Below, piece after piece: positions 41,164 to 50,383 of a stretch of DNA of 64,000 bases. How positions within the stretch are numbered: the stretch's first letter is position 1; the number at the start of each line of letters is the position of its first letter. Below the pieces are notes generated by a model. That model did not search any database and was not told the origin of the DNA. It saw nothing but the letters and a program-made list of their open reading frames with translations. The position numbers and the translations under genes were made by a program. Source of the DNA: an uncultured Muribaculaceae bacterium (GTDB lineage: Bacteria > Bacteroidota > Bacteroidia > Bacteroidales > Muribaculaceae); NCBI GenBank assembly GCA_910577355.1, contig CAJTMY010000002.1, forward strand, positions 66,784 through 130,783. The letters run 5' to 3'.

Positions 41164-43191
41164 TTAGGACTTGTAGTTACGTGTCTGAACCTTGATGGCT
41201 TCGTAGTGCAGGGGCTCCTTGATGAGGATAGGCTTCTCGTTGTCGCCGGTGTACTTCCAGCACGATACGTACATGTATTGGTCGTCGCGGCGTGCTGCCT
41301 CGCCGTCGGCTGTCTGGTACTCCTCGCGGAAGTGTGCGCCGCACGATTCGTTGCGGTTGAGGGCGTCGATGGCCATCATGCGGGCGATGACGAGGAAGTC
41401 CTCGAGTCGGAGAGCTTTCTCGAGCTCGGTGTTGAGGTCATCGGCGCGGCCTACGATGCGCAGGTCGGTGTAGAATTCCTTGCGTACTTCCTCGATTTCG
41501 TCGAGAGCCTTTACGAGACCTTGAAGTGTGCGGCCCATGCCTACGAGGTTCCACATCACGTGGCCGAGACGCTTGTGGATTTCATCGGGGCTCTTTGTGC
41601 CCTTGATGTTCATGAGCTTCTCGATGCGTTCGCGCACGTCCTTCTCGGCTTTGTCGAATTCTGGCGTGTCGGTTGTGAAGCGGGGAACTTTGATCTGATC
41701 GCTCAGATAGTTCTGCATGGTGTAGGGGAGCACGAAATAGCCGTCGGCAAGACCCTGCATGAGAGCCGATGCGCCGAGACGGTTGGCGCCGTGGTCGGAG
41801 AAGTTGCATTCGCCGATTGCGAAGAGGCCCTTTATGGAGGTCTGCAGCTCGTAGTCGACCCATATGCCGCCCATGGTGTAGTGAGATGCGGGGAATATCA
41901 TCATGGGGGTCTCGTACGGATTGTCGTCCGAGATCATCTGGTACATGTCGAAGAGATTGCCGTAGCGGTCGGCCACTGCCTGACGGCCGTCGCGCTCGAT
42001 GGCGTACTTGAAGTCGAGATATACGGCATTGCCGGTGCCTACGCCGTAGCCGGCGTCGCAGCGTTCCTTGGCGGCGCGCGATGCGATGTCGCGGGGACAG
42101 AGGTTGCCGAATGCGGGATAGCGGCGTTCCAGATAGAAGTCGCGATCCTCATCGGGAATATCGGTGGGCTTTTTCTTGCCGGCGCGGATGGCTTCTGCGT
42201 CTTCTTTTTTCTTGGGCACCCAGATGCGGCCGTCGTTGCGGAGCGACTCGGACATGAGGGTGAGCTTCGACTGGTCTTCGCCGTGCACGGGGATACATGT
42301 GGGGTGTATCTGAGTGAAGGCGAGGTTGGCCAGATAGGCGCCTTTCTTGAATACCTGTACGGCAGCCGAGCCGTTGCAGCCCATGGCGTTGGTCGACAGG
42401 AAGAATGCACGGCCGTAACCGCCGGTGGCGAGTACTACTGCATGGGCGGCATAGCGTTCTATCTCGCCTGTGATGAGGTTGCGTACGATGATACCGCGGG
42501 CGCGTCCGTCGATGATTACCACATCAAGCATCTCGCGGCGTACGAATGTCTGTACCTTGCCTTTCTGAATCTGACGGTTGAGCGATGCGTAGGCGCCGAG
42601 TAGCAACTGCTGGCCGGTCTGGCCTTTGGCATAGAATGTACGGCTCACCTGTGCGCCGCCGAACGAGCGGTTGGCCAGCAGGCCTCCGTATTCGCGGGCG
42701 AAGGGAACGCCCTGCTCTACGCACTGGTCGATTATGTTGTTGGACACTTCGGCGAGGCGGTATACGTTGGCTTCGCGCGAACGGAAGTCGCCGCCTTTCA
42801 CGGTGTCGTAGAACAGGCGGTATACCGAGTCACCGTCGTTCTGGTAGTTCTTGGCTGCGTTGATACCGCCCTGTGCGGCGATAGAGTGTGCGCGGCGTGG
42901 CGAATCCTGAATGCAGAAGTTGAGCACGTTGAAACCGAGCTCGCCGAGTGTCGAGGCTGCGGATGCGCCTGCGAGGCCTGTACCGACGACGATTATGTCG
43001 AGGTGGCGCTTGTTGGCGGGATTCACGAGCTTCTGATGAGCCTTGTAGTTGGTCCATTTCTCAGCGACGGGCCCTTCGGGTATTTTCGAGTCAATCTGGT
43101 ACTCAGGAAGTTTTGACGATTCGATGTCGGCGAAGTCCTGCATAATAGGGCTCGAATCGATCATGTCTTTAATTTTAGCGGGATCTATCAT
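41164..43191 (-). CDS. frdA: Fumarate reductase/succinate dehydrogenase flavoprotein subunit
   Basis: The 675-residue subunit holds FAD bound to DIIVVGTGLAGASAASTLGE near residue 66. The covalent-FAD region is HSIAAQGGINAAKNYQNDGD, and the substrate loop is TQIHPTCIPVHGEDQSK. It catalyses fumarate to succinate or the reverse. The longer flavoprotein with a three-gene C-A-B order fits the type B (diheme, no FrdD) complexes of Bacteroidetes. A 26-base gap separates it from frdB and 16 bases from frdC. Confidence 0.97.
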   Translation of the reverse strand: MIDPAKIKDMIDSSPIMQDFADIESSKLPEYQIDSKIPEGPVAEKWTNYKAHQKLVNPANKRHLDIIVVGTGLAGASAASTLGELGFNVLNFCIQDSPRRAHSIAAQGGINAAKNYQNDGDSVYRLFYDTVKGGDFRSREANVYRLAEVSNNIIDQCVEQGVPFAREYGGLLANRSFGGAQVSRTFYAKGQTGQQLLLGAYASLNRQIQKGKVQTFVRREMLDVVIIDGRARGIIVRNLITGEIERYAAHAVVLATGGYGRAFFLSTNAMGCNGSAAVQVFKKGAYLANLAFTQIHPTCIPVHGEDQSKLTLMSESLRNDGRIWVPKKKEDAEAIRAGKKKPTDIPDEDRDFYLERRYPAFGNLCPRDIASRAAKERCDAGYGVGTGNAVYLDFKYAIERDGRQAVADRYGNLFDMYQMISDDNPYETPMMIFPASHYTMGGIWVDYELQTSIKGLFAIGECNFSDHGANRLGASALMQGLADGYFVLPYTMQNYLSDQIKVPRFTTDTPEFDKAEKDVRERIEKLMNIKGTKSPDEIHKRLGHVMWNLVGMGRTLQGLVKALDEIEEVRKEFYTDLRIVGRADDLNTELEKALRLEDFLVIARMMAIDALNRNESCGAHFREEYQTADGEAARRDDQYMYVSCWKYTGDNEKPILIKEPLHYEAIKVQTRNYKS

Positions 43192-43207
43192 CTTTCTGAG
43201 AAATTAA

Positions 43208-44287
43208 TTATTCGTTATCGTTGGCTTGTTCGGCAGCTCCTTCGGCGGGATTGGCGGCGACGGGCTGTGGCTGAGCAAACTGAGTGCTTGCGAGCGAGCG
43301 CTCGATATTGGCCTTGAGCATCGACATCTGGCGCAACATGTCGGTGGGCATGGCGTCGGGGCACTGCTTGGTGAAGGAGTTGTAGATGAGGTTGGCACGT
43401 TCTACAAATGATGCTCCGTATGTGGCTATGAAGTCGCTTTCGGCCTTCTGGGCCATGATGGGATCGGGGGTATCGCCGAGAGCCTTGAATGTCTTGCTGG
43501 CGTTGTACTGGAAATCCTCGATGAGATCTGTGGCCTGTTCGTCCCAGAATTCGGCGTACTGCTCCTGGAGGGCTTCGTCGGTGTTATAGAAATTGTTGTG
43601 GGCCTGTACGGTGAATACGATAGCCTGTGCGGTGAAAAGGATCACCACGATGGTGGTCCACCAGCAGGCGATCTTTTTGATACGGTTCATCCATATGTTG
43701 TTGTTCCAGCCTACAGTATGGAGCATCGACCAGAAGCCGTGGTTCATGTGAAACCACAGAGCCACGAATCCGATGATGTAGATTACGGGTGTGTACCACT
43801 GCGAGAAAGCCATCTGCAGGAACAGTGTTCCCATCGCGGGAGATACCGGCACCTCGTTGAGCTGGGGCAGCACGGCGAGATCGGCGTGGCGGAGTTCCTG
43901 CCACTGCATCTTGGCCCAGAACTGGATAAGGTGCACTACCAGGAAGGCGAGCACCACGATGCCGAGCACGAGCATGTTTTTAGACGACCATTCCACGCCG
44001 GGAGCTTTGCCGGCGATGGCATAGCGGTCGTTGCCGCGGGCCTTGTAATTCTGCATTGTAAGCCATATGGCATAAATGATGTGAATGATGAAGAGCAGGG
44101 CAAGGCCGGCAGAAGCTGCGAGCGCATACCAGTTGGCACCGAGAAACTCGCACACCATATTGTAGGCGGCGGGCCACGCGATGGCCACTGCATTCATCAG
44201 CACGTGAAAAGTAACAAACAGGACGAGGCAGCAGCCTGTGACAGCCATCACAAACTTACGTCCTATAGATGAGCTTGTTAACCACAT
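43208..44287 (-). CDS. frdC: Fumarate reductase/succinate dehydrogenase cytochrome b subunit with long C-terminal tail
   Basis: The ATG at 44287 (MWLTSSSIGRKFVMAVTG) gives 359 residues. The first 230 are the usual type B diheme cytochrome b with five membrane helices and heme histidines in FVTFHVLMN, FIIHIIYA, LVVHLIQF and FHMNHGFWSML. It passes electrons from menaquinol to FrdB. A soluble tail of about 120 residues follows (ALQEQYAEFWDEQATDLIED onward), ending in an Ala/Pro/Glu/Gln-rich stretch. This is not part of normal FrdC and should lie at the membrane surface. It is the first gene of the operon, with a box TAAATTTG at 44380-44373. Confidence 0.93.
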   Translation of the reverse strand: MWLTSSSIGRKFVMAVTGCCLVLFVTFHVLMNAVAIAWPAAYNMVCEFLGANWYALAASAGLALLFIIHIIYAIWLTMQNYKARGNDRYAIAGKAPGVEWSSKNMLVLGIVVLAFLVVHLIQFWAKMQWQELRHADLAVLPQLNEVPVSPAMGTLFLQMAFSQWYTPVIYIIGFVALWFHMNHGFWSMLHTVGWNNNIWMNRIKKIACWWTTIVVILFTAQAIVFTVQAHNNFYNTDEALQEQYAEFWDEQATDLIEDFQYNASKTFKALGDTPDPIMAQKAESDFIATYGASFVERANLIYNSFTKQCPDAMPTDMLRQMSMLKANIERSLASTQFAQPQPVAANPAEGAAEQANDNE

Positions 44288-44372
44288 AGAGATGATTGTT
44301 TTAATTAGTATTGGTTTAATTGTTGAATGTCGTGCGGCAGCGGTACCTGTACGACAGGCCCGCAATTTTGCG

Positions 44373-44380
44373 CAAATTTA
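44373..44380 (-). promoter_or_regulatory. frdCAB promoter -7 box
   Basis: The minus strand reads TAAATTTG, 86 bases before the frdC ATG, with a weak CTTG at a suitable -33 spacing. Confidence 0.5.
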
Positions 44381-44451
44381 GCACAATTTAAACTTCTTTC
44401 CAAGATTTAAAGCATTTTTATTTGGCAAAGCCCGCCATGTATGCATGTGCT

Positions 44452-45588
44452 TCAGTCCTGATTCAGAAACTTTACGCATACCGGTCTCGGCACGGGGATG
44501 CGGCGGCCTGTGGCGGTAAGCTGTCCCGTTGTCGGATCGACGTCATAAATCTCTATGGCATTCTCGTCGCGGCAGGCCACGAGCATAAGGCGTCCGTCGG
44601 GGCTGAGGGTGAAGTTGCGGGGATGTTTGCCGGTGGGAGTGTGGCCGGTCAATATGATACGTCCTGTAAGTGCATCCACGTCGAAAGTGGCGATACCGTC
44701 ATGGCGCAGACGCAACGAGGCATAGAGATGACTTCCGTCGTGGCCGAGGTGTATGTCGCCTGCTCCGTGGGCTTGAGCCGTGTCGGCCGCGACATATTCC
44801 AATGTGGTAAGCCTTCCATCTTCATAATGCAGCATGGCGACGCTATCGGAAATTTCATTAATAATATATACACTGCTGCCTACATGGTTGAATATCATAT
44901 GCCTGGGGCCTGAGCCCGGGATAAGTTGAATGTGATGTGGCTGCCGGGTGGATATCAGGCTGTCGCAGCCGGCTGATACATCGAATTGATGTATGAGGTC
45001 GGTGCCGAGGTCGCTGACGAGCATATACCGGTTATCGGGAGTGAATAATATGCAGTGCGGATGGGGAGATGCCTGGCGCCGTTCTACCGGCCCGTTGCCT
45101 TCGAATACAAGCAGCTGCCGCCTTGGCGACAGAGATCCGTCGGTCTCGATGGGGAAAACCGATACGCTGCCGCCTCCATAGTTGGCTGTGACGGCAAAGC
45201 GTCCGTCGGGGCTTGTCTGCACATAGCATGGACCGCCCGATCCGGTAGGCCGGCTGTTGAGTACATTAAGACGGCCTGTTGCGGTGTCGGTGCGAAGCGC
45301 TGTAAGATACGAATCGCTGTCGCCACGCTCGGTTACTGCATATACGATGCCTGATGGCGCCTGGGTGAAGTAAGAGGCGTTGTCGACCGCTGCCTTATAT
45401 AAAAGTACGGCCGAGGTATCGGCGGTGTTGAATCTGTAGACGCGCAGGGCGCTGTCGCCTGGTTCGCAATAGCTGCCTACAAGCAGTGTCAGTGTGTCGT
45501 CGGCCGGGGCGCTTTGACTGTCTCCGTGGCCTGCGCATCCGGCCAATGCCATTGACGCGCACAATACAGCAGATATAGAGTGTCTCAT
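44452..45588 (-). CDS. Lactonase-family (6-phosphogluconolactonase-like) beta-propeller lipoprotein
   Basis: The ATG at 45588 gives 378 residues with a lipoprotein signal (MRHSISAVLCASMALAGC). A seven-bladed propeller of the PF10282 lactonase family follows, with repeats such as GGPCYVQTSPDGRFAVTANYG, PHPHCILFTPDNRYMLVSD and KHPRNFTLSPDGRLMLVA. The cytoplasmic enzyme of the family opens 6-phosphogluconolactone, but this one is exported and lipid-anchored, so another lactone or a binding role is more likely. The promoter box TATCTTTG lies at 45604-45597, divergent from the GH18 gene. Confidence 0.88.
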   Translation of the reverse strand: MRHSISAVLCASMALAGCAGHGDSQSAPADDTLTLLVGSYCEPGDSALRVYRFNTADTSAVLLYKAAVDNASYFTQAPSGIVYAVTERGDSDSYLTALRTDTATGRLNVLNSRPTGSGGPCYVQTSPDGRFAVTANYGGGSVSVFPIETDGSLSPRRQLLVFEGNGPVERRQASPHPHCILFTPDNRYMLVSDLGTDLIHQFDVSAGCDSLISTRQPHHIQLIPGSGPRHMIFNHVGSSVYIINEISDSVAMLHYEDGRLTTLEYVAADTAQAHGAGDIHLGHDGSHLYASLRLRHDGIATFDVDALTGRIILTGHTPTGKHPRNFTLSPDGRLMLVACRDENAIEIYDVDPTTGQLTATGRRIPVPRPVCVKFLNQD

Positions 45589-45596
45589 AATACGTG

Positions 45597-45604
45597 CAAA
45601 GATA
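45597..45604 (-). promoter_or_regulatory. Lactonase gene promoter -7 box
   Basis: The minus strand reads TATCTTTG, only nine bases before the ATG at 45588, implying a very short leader. Confidence 0.45.
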
Positions 45605-45623
45605 ATAAAATCTTTATAATGGA

Positions 45624-45655
45624 TTTGTGGAAGACGTTTTTTTATCTTAACTTTG
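45624..45655 (+). promoter_or_regulatory. GH18 gene promoter
   Basis: TTTG (45624-45627) and TAACTTTG (45648-45655) are spaced by 20 bases, 29 bases before the GH18 ATG. Confidence 0.6.
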
Positions 45656-45684
45656 CGACGCTTGAATCTATAAAACAATTCCTT

Positions 45685-46806
45685 ATGAAATCGAAAAAGT
45701 TTTTTGCCGTTGCATTCGTGTCGCTGTGCCTGATGCTTGCTTCGGGTACGGCGTTTGTCAGCTGCTCGTCGGGTGGCGACGAGCCGGATAAGCCTGTCAT
45801 TAAAGACGAGCCCGAGGAGGATGATCCTTCCGGTAAACCGACAGACGAGCCTGCCGACCCTATGGATGATGATCATATTGTTCTGGCCTATTTCACATCG
45901 TGGAGCACCGGAGTGCCCGACCCTGCATTCATGACGCATATCAACTATGCTTTCGGACATGTATCGGAAACTTTCAACAGCATCGATATCGATAATCCCG
46001 ACAATCTTAAGAAGGTGGCGGCACTCAAGAACCGTAACCCCAAGCTCAAGGTATTGCTGTCGCTCGGCGGCTGGGGCAGCGGGCGGTTCAGTGAGCTGTG
46101 CGCCGATGAGACATACCGTAAGGAATTTGCCCTCGACTGCCGCCGGATGGTCGACGAGTATAAGATCGACGGCATCGATATTGACTGGGAGTATCCCGGG
46201 TCGGATGTGGCCGGTATATCGAGCTCGCCCGATGATCCCGCCAATTTTGTGCTTCTGCTAAAGGAGATCCGCGGCGCATTGGCCGACAGGCATCTGCTCA
46301 CACTCGCCTCGGGCGCTTCGGGTTCAGGCCTGTTGTTCAAGGATCTGCTGCCTTATGTCGATTACATCAGTATCATGTCGTACGATCTTGCCGAGCCCCC
46401 AAAACATCATTCACCTCTCTTTCGCTCAAGCCTTGCCGGATATATGACAGCATCCGAGTGCGTGGAGAAGCACATCGGAGCCGGAGTGCCGGCCGACAAG
46501 CTTTTGCTTGGCGTGCCTTTTTATGGACGCGGTTGCAGAAAGTATAAAAACAATGAGCCGTACAGCGGTATCACGGTGCAGGCCGGCTGTGTGGAGCGCT
46601 GGGACGACTTAGCCAAAGCGCCATATATAGCCGATGCCGACGGCAATGTGGTGCTCGGCTTCGAGAATGCCCGCTCCATAACCTGCAAACGCGACTATAT
46701 CAAGGAAAAAGGACTCAAGGGCATAATGTATTGGGAATACCGCTACGACGACGGCAAGAACACTCTGCGCCGTGCCGCCGCGGGCATGCTCAAGGTGCGC
46801 AAGTGA
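45685..46806 (+). CDS. GH18-family glycoside hydrolase, lipoprotein (chitinase/endo-GlcNAcase-like)
   Basis: The 373-residue lipoprotein (signal MKSKKFFAVAFVSLCLML, lipobox VSC) has a linker rich in Pro, Glu and Asp, then a GH18 TIM barrel. The catalytic DxxDxDxE motif is in DGIDIDWEYPG, KVLLSLGGWGSGRF forms strand 3 and MSYDLAEPP carries the later Tyr. The C-terminal GIMYWEYRYDD supplies the closing Trp. It should cut beta-1,4-N-acetylglucosamine linkages in chitin-like or N-glycan substrates on the cell surface. All catalytic residues appear present. Confidence 0.92.
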   Translation: MKSKKFFAVAFVSLCLMLASGTAFVSCSSGGDEPDKPVIKDEPEEDDPSGKPTDEPADPMDDDHIVLAYFTSWSTGVPDPAFMTHINYAFGHVSETFNSIDIDNPDNLKKVAALKNRNPKLKVLLSLGGWGSGRFSELCADETYRKEFALDCRRMVDEYKIDGIDIDWEYPGSDVAGISSSPDDPANFVLLLKEIRGALADRHLLTLASGASGSGLLFKDLLPYVDYISIMSYDLAEPPKHHSPLFRSSLAGYMTASECVEKHIGAGVPADKLLLGVPFYGRGCRKYKNNEPYSGITVQAGCVERWDDLAKAPYIADADGNVVLGFENARSITCKRDYIKEKGLKGIMYWEYRYDDGKNTLRRAAAGMLKVRK

Positions 46807-46847
46807 TATCCGCGTGAACCGACGGAACGACTTTAAACAGGTTCTTG

Positions 46848-46878
46848 TTTGGTAAGTGCGATAAAGTTCTTATCTTTG
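46848..46878 (+). promoter_or_regulatory. Promoter of the four-gene operon at 46.9-50.3 kb
   Basis: TTTG (46848-46851) and TATCTTTG (46871-46878) are 19 bases apart, 21 bases before the first ATG at 46900. Confidence 0.7.
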
Positions 46879-46899
46879 CACTGTATAAATTTATTTTGT

Positions 46900-47283
46900 A
46901 TGACCACCGACGACGAAAAACGCCTCAAGAGCGACCCCGACGGTCTGCTCACTTATGAATATTTGGCCAACAATATCGAGACATGCACCGGTGCCGACCT
47001 TGATGCTGTGGTCGAGAACCTTAAGCGTGTGGATCTCAGCGGCCAGTTCACAGCTTCGGCCGCGCGTTATCTCAATGCGATAGACCACGAGGCCTATGCT
47101 GCAGCCGTGGAGGCTCTTACAGCCGCGACAATCGACAAGGACCGCGAGCACCGCTATCTCGGAAATCTTATATCGAGCCTGTATGGCGAGGATTATAAAG
47201 ACCGCGCTGAAGAGCTGTCGGCACGCGACAACAATTTCCGCCGCATATACAAACGTCTTTATCCTAACCCCGAATCGCTATGA
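46900..47283 (+). CDS. Unknown 127-residue cytoplasmic helical protein
   Basis: The ATG at 46900 is chosen because the promoter box ends 21 bases upstream; a longer frame would start inside the promoter. The acidic, all-helical product shows no signal peptide and no recognised motif. Its middle (SGQFTASAARYLNAIDHEAY) looks like a short helical-repeat protein. It overlaps the cyclophilin gene by four bases (ATGA type) and opens a four-gene operon. The name of its family is not recognised. Confidence 0.65.
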   Translation: MTTDDEKRLKSDPDGLLTYEYLANNIETCTGADLDAVVENLKRVDLSGQFTASAARYLNAIDHEAYAAAVEALTAATIDKDREHRYLGNLISSLYGEDYKDRAEELSARDNNFRRIYKRLYPNPESL

Positions 47284-48182
47284 CACGACGTGTGATATGG
47301 ATCGCCTCGCTGCTGTGGACCATGGCGTTTTCTATGGGTTCGTGTGGTTCGGCCGAGGCTAAAAATGATAATTCAAACACGCAAAACAACGATTCAACCA
47401 TGACTGAAAACCTGAATGCGGCGTCGGCCGATACCACAAGCGTTAAGGTGCAGGTAGAAACCTCCCTCGGTACATTCACTGTGCTGCTATACGGTGATAC
47501 GCCCAAGCACCGCGATAATTTTGTAAAGCTTGTCAATGACGGTTTTTACAACGGTACGCTTTTTCACCGTATCATCGATCAATTCATGATACAGGCCGGC
47601 GATCCCGATTCAAAGAATGCCCGTCCGGGGCAGCGTCTCGGCGCAGGCGGCCCGGGATATACGATAGAAGCCGAGATACTCTTTCCGCGTCATTTCCACA
47701 AGCGCGGTGCACTTGCAGCAGCACGTCAGGGCGATCAGGTAAATCCGCAGAAGCGCTCGTCGGGCTCGCAGTTCTATGTCGTGACCGGGCGCCGCTATCT
47801 GCCCGCGCAGCTCGACGCCATGCAGCAGCAGCTCCGCGGTCAACAGCTTCAGGCGACATTCAACGGCCTGGCCGCACAGCACATGGATGAAATCCGCAGC
47901 ATGCAGGCCGCAGGCGACAGTGCAGGTCTCAAGGCTTTGCAGGATACACTTGTCAGGCAGACCGAGGCAACCGTCGATGCCGATCCGTTGCGTCTCACTC
48001 CTGAGATGGAGAAGGCTTATACCGAGGTGGGCGGTGCGCCGCATCTTGATGGCGCATATACCGTATTCGGCGAGGTGACCGACGGTATGGACGTGATAGA
48101 CAAAATAGAGAAAGTCGAGACCGACCCGTCCGACCGCCCTGTGCAGGACGTGAAGATAATCTCTATGAAAGTTGTCAGATGA
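47280..48182 (+). CDS. Cyclophilin-type peptidyl-prolyl isomerase, lipoprotein
   Basis: The 300-residue protein has a lipoprotein signal (MTRRVIWIASLLWTMAFSMG, lipobox GSC) and a Ser/Thr/Asn-rich linker. The cyclophilin domain starts at about residue 58: LGTFTVLLYGDTPKHRDNFVK, LFHRIIDQFMIQAGDP with the catalytic Arg, then GSQFYVVTG. An insert of about 70 helical residues (QLDAMQQQLRGQQLQATF) splits the domain before HLDGAYTVFGEVTDGMDVID. It folds proteins in the periplasm or at the surface. It ends four bases into the M16 gene. Confidence 0.92.
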   Translation: MTRRVIWIASLLWTMAFSMGSCGSAEAKNDNSNTQNNDSTMTENLNAASADTTSVKVQVETSLGTFTVLLYGDTPKHRDNFVKLVNDGFYNGTLFHRIIDQFMIQAGDPDSKNARPGQRLGAGGPGYTIEAEILFPRHFHKRGALAAARQGDQVNPQKRSSGSQFYVVTGRRYLPAQLDAMQQQLRGQQLQATFNGLAAQHMDEIRSMQAAGDSAGLKALQDTLVRQTEATVDADPLRLTPEMEKAYTEVGGAPHLDGAYTVFGEVTDGMDVIDKIEKVETDPSDRPVQDVKIISMKVVR

Positions 48183-49420
48183 TAGAATTCGAGCGTTACA
48201 CACTGGCCAACGGCCTGCGTGTGATACATAATTATGACCCGTCGACAGTCATGGTGGCTGTCGACGTGCTCTATAATACCGGAGCACGCGACGAATCACG
48301 CGATCTTACAGGCATCGCGCATCTGTTCGAGCACCTGATGTTTGGTGGCTCTGTGAACATACCGTCGTTCGATCAGGAGCTTGAGAATGCCGGAGGCGAG
48401 AACAACGCATGGACTTCCAACGACTTCACCAACTTCTTCGATATAGTGCCGGCTCAGAATGTCGAGACGGTTTTCCATCTTGAGAGCGACCGCATGCTGG
48501 GACTCAGTTTCAATCCTGAGTCGCTGCGGGTGCAGCGCAGTGTGGTGATAGAGGAATTCAAGCAGCAATGCCTCAACAGACCGTATGGCGACCTGATGCA
48601 CGGGTTGCGTGCGGCATTGTACTCGCCGGAACACCCTTATTCGTGGCCTGTGATAGGCATTGAGCCGGAGCATATCGCCAGGGTGGCCGAAGCAGATGTG
48701 CGCCGATGGTTCTACGCGCATTATGCGCCGAACAATGCTGTATTGGCTATCTCCGGCAATCTTGATCATGAACGGGGCAGTGAACTCGTCGAAAAATGGT
48801 TCGGCGACATCCCTGCCCGCGACATAGCGCCGCGCCGAATGCCGGCACCGGGCTTTCCGGAAAGCCTTGTACAACGGGAGATGCGCGGTGCAGTGCCGTA
48901 TTCAAATGTGGTGATCGCCATCCCGATGGATCCGTACGGTACAGTCGATTATCGTGTGGCCGACTGCATTACGGATATACTGTCGGCAGGCAATTCGTCG
49001 CGGTTTTACAGACGTCTTATAGCCGACGGCGACGGCAGTATAATCGAGGCCGATGCGTCGGTGACAGGCAGCGAGGAGCCGGGATTCGTGATGCTTACCG
49101 CACGTCCGGCTGAAGATAATCCCGAAGCACTTGATGCCACCCGCTGCGCCCTTATGGAACAGTTGCGGCAGCTTGCCGTGCCCGGCGATGTGGACGACTA
49201 CGAGCTGCAACGCACGCTCAACCGTTTTGAATCCACCTTCGAGCTTATGAATGTCGATGCATTGTCCAAGGCGCAGAATCTGGCCATGGCCGAGATGCAC
49301 GGCGAGGATATCAACGATACCGTGCCGCGCCAGCGCCGTATCACTACTGCTGATATAAGCCGTGTGGCGGCGAAGTTGGTCGCCACACCGCCGGTGGTGC
49401 TGTATTACCGTCCGAAATAA
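48179..49420 (+). CDS. M16-family zinc peptidase (single-chain half)
   Basis: The 413-residue protein has the inverted zinc motif HLFEHLMFGG near 41-50 (HxxEH). The third ligand glutamate lies about 76 residues on, in the RSVVIEEFKQQ helix. Typical M16 strands such as NAVLAISGNLDHERG and the C-terminal half follow. It is of the short M16B type that works as a dimer or with an inactive partner; no partner gene lies beside it. No signal peptide is visible, so it is cytoplasmic or exported in another way. Its start overlaps the cyclophilin stop. Confidence 0.92.
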   Translation: MIEFERYTLANGLRVIHNYDPSTVMVAVDVLYNTGARDESRDLTGIAHLFEHLMFGGSVNIPSFDQELENAGGENNAWTSNDFTNFFDIVPAQNVETVFHLESDRMLGLSFNPESLRVQRSVVIEEFKQQCLNRPYGDLMHGLRAALYSPEHPYSWPVIGIEPEHIARVAEADVRRWFYAHYAPNNAVLAISGNLDHERGSELVEKWFGDIPARDIAPRRMPAPGFPESLVQREMRGAVPYSNVVIAIPMDPYGTVDYRVADCITDILSAGNSSRFYRRLIADGDGSIIEADASVTGSEEPGFVMLTARPAEDNPEALDATRCALMEQLRQLAVPGDVDDYELQRTLNRFESTFELMNVDALSKAQNLAMAEMHGEDINDTVPRQRRITTADISRVAAKLVATPPVVLYYRPK

Positions 49421-49434
49421 ACACACAATATCAC

Positions 49435-50337
49435 ATGAAAAATATAAAACAACTGTTGCTCTTTTTGCTACTGAGTGCATGCTGCATACCTGACTGCGAT
49501 GCCACTGATAGAGGCTCGGCCAAGGTTATGTCATATAACGTACGCATCGAGGTGTCCGGCGACACGGCAGACATGTCGTGGAGTTCGCGGCGCGAATCTG
49601 TGGCACGCATGATTCGCATGCAGGCTCCCGACATCGTGGGATTGCAGGAACCTACCGTGGCGCAGAAAGAGTATATATTCGCCAAGCTTCCCGAATACGG
49701 GCAATACTGCATAAATGTAAGCGATACGCTGCCCGAAAGCCGTACGGGCAATACGGCGCTGCTCTATCGGGTCGACAAGTATGAGGCTGTGGATTCAGGG
49801 TATTTCTGGCTCAGCGCCACTCCCGATGTGCCGTCTCTTCCATGGGATGCGAGCGATCCGTATTACCGGGTAGGTCTGTGGCTGCGGCTGCTCGACAAGG
49901 CCACGGGTCGTGATGTATACGCGCTCACCACGCACTTTCCGTATATGAGCAAGCCCGTCGATACCGTGGTGCGTGCCCGCTGCGCGCAGCTTATCGTCGA
50001 CAAGCTGCACGCCATGGCCGGCGACGATGCCGTGGTATTTGTCACCGGCGACATGAATTGCGCGCCGGTAGCTGATGATGCTGATGCTCCCGGGTCGCGT
50101 TCGCTTGCGCCTTTCTTTGCATGGATGCAGGCCGCACGCGACAATGCCGTTGTCTCCGACAATATAGCAAGCTTCAATGGATTCGGTGCAGTTCCGGTCG
50201 ATTCAAAGGATGCGATGATCGACCACATATTCTATCGCAACGCCACTCCTCTTGTATTCGAGACGGTAACAGGTGCAGACTTTGGCCTGCGCTGGAATTC
50301 AGACCATTATCCTGTTGTGGCTACATTCACATATTAA
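49435..50337 (+). CDS. Exported endonuclease/exonuclease/phosphatase-family hydrolase
   Basis: The 300-residue protein has a signal peptide (MKNIKQLLLFLLLSACC, possibly a lipoprotein). The EEP fold follows, with KVMSYNVRIE, PDIVGLQEPT carrying the metal-binding Glu, FVTGDMNCAPV and the closing WNSDHYPVVATF with the catalytic Asp-His. Members cut phosphodiesters in DNA, lipids or nucleotides; the exported Bacteroidetes type is usually of unknown substrate. It is the last gene of the operon, 14 bases after the M16 gene. Confidence 0.9.
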   Translation: MKNIKQLLLFLLLSACCIPDCDATDRGSAKVMSYNVRIEVSGDTADMSWSSRRESVARMIRMQAPDIVGLQEPTVAQKEYIFAKLPEYGQYCINVSDTLPESRTGNTALLYRVDKYEAVDSGYFWLSATPDVPSLPWDASDPYYRVGLWLRLLDKATGRDVYALTTHFPYMSKPVDTVVRARCAQLIVDKLHAMAGDDAVVFVTGDMNCAPVADDADAPGSRSLAPFFAWMQAARDNAVVSDNIASFNGFGAVPVDSKDAMIDHIFYRNATPLVFETVTGADFGLRWNSDHYPVVATFTY

Positions 50338-50341
50338 AAAA

Positions 50342-50373
50342 TTTGCACAATCCGCAAAAAAGACATAACTTTG
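50342..50373 (+). promoter_or_regulatory. tRNA-Gly promoter
   Basis: TTTG (50342-50345) and TAACTTTG (50366-50373) are 20 bases apart, and the tRNA starts 10 bases later. Confidence 0.65.
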
Positions 50374-50383
50374 CCATGCATAT

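Noticed and set aside
41206..42603. 465-codon open frame on the plus strand opposite frdA
   Set aside because: Antisense shadow of a highly conserved gene in G+C-rich codons.
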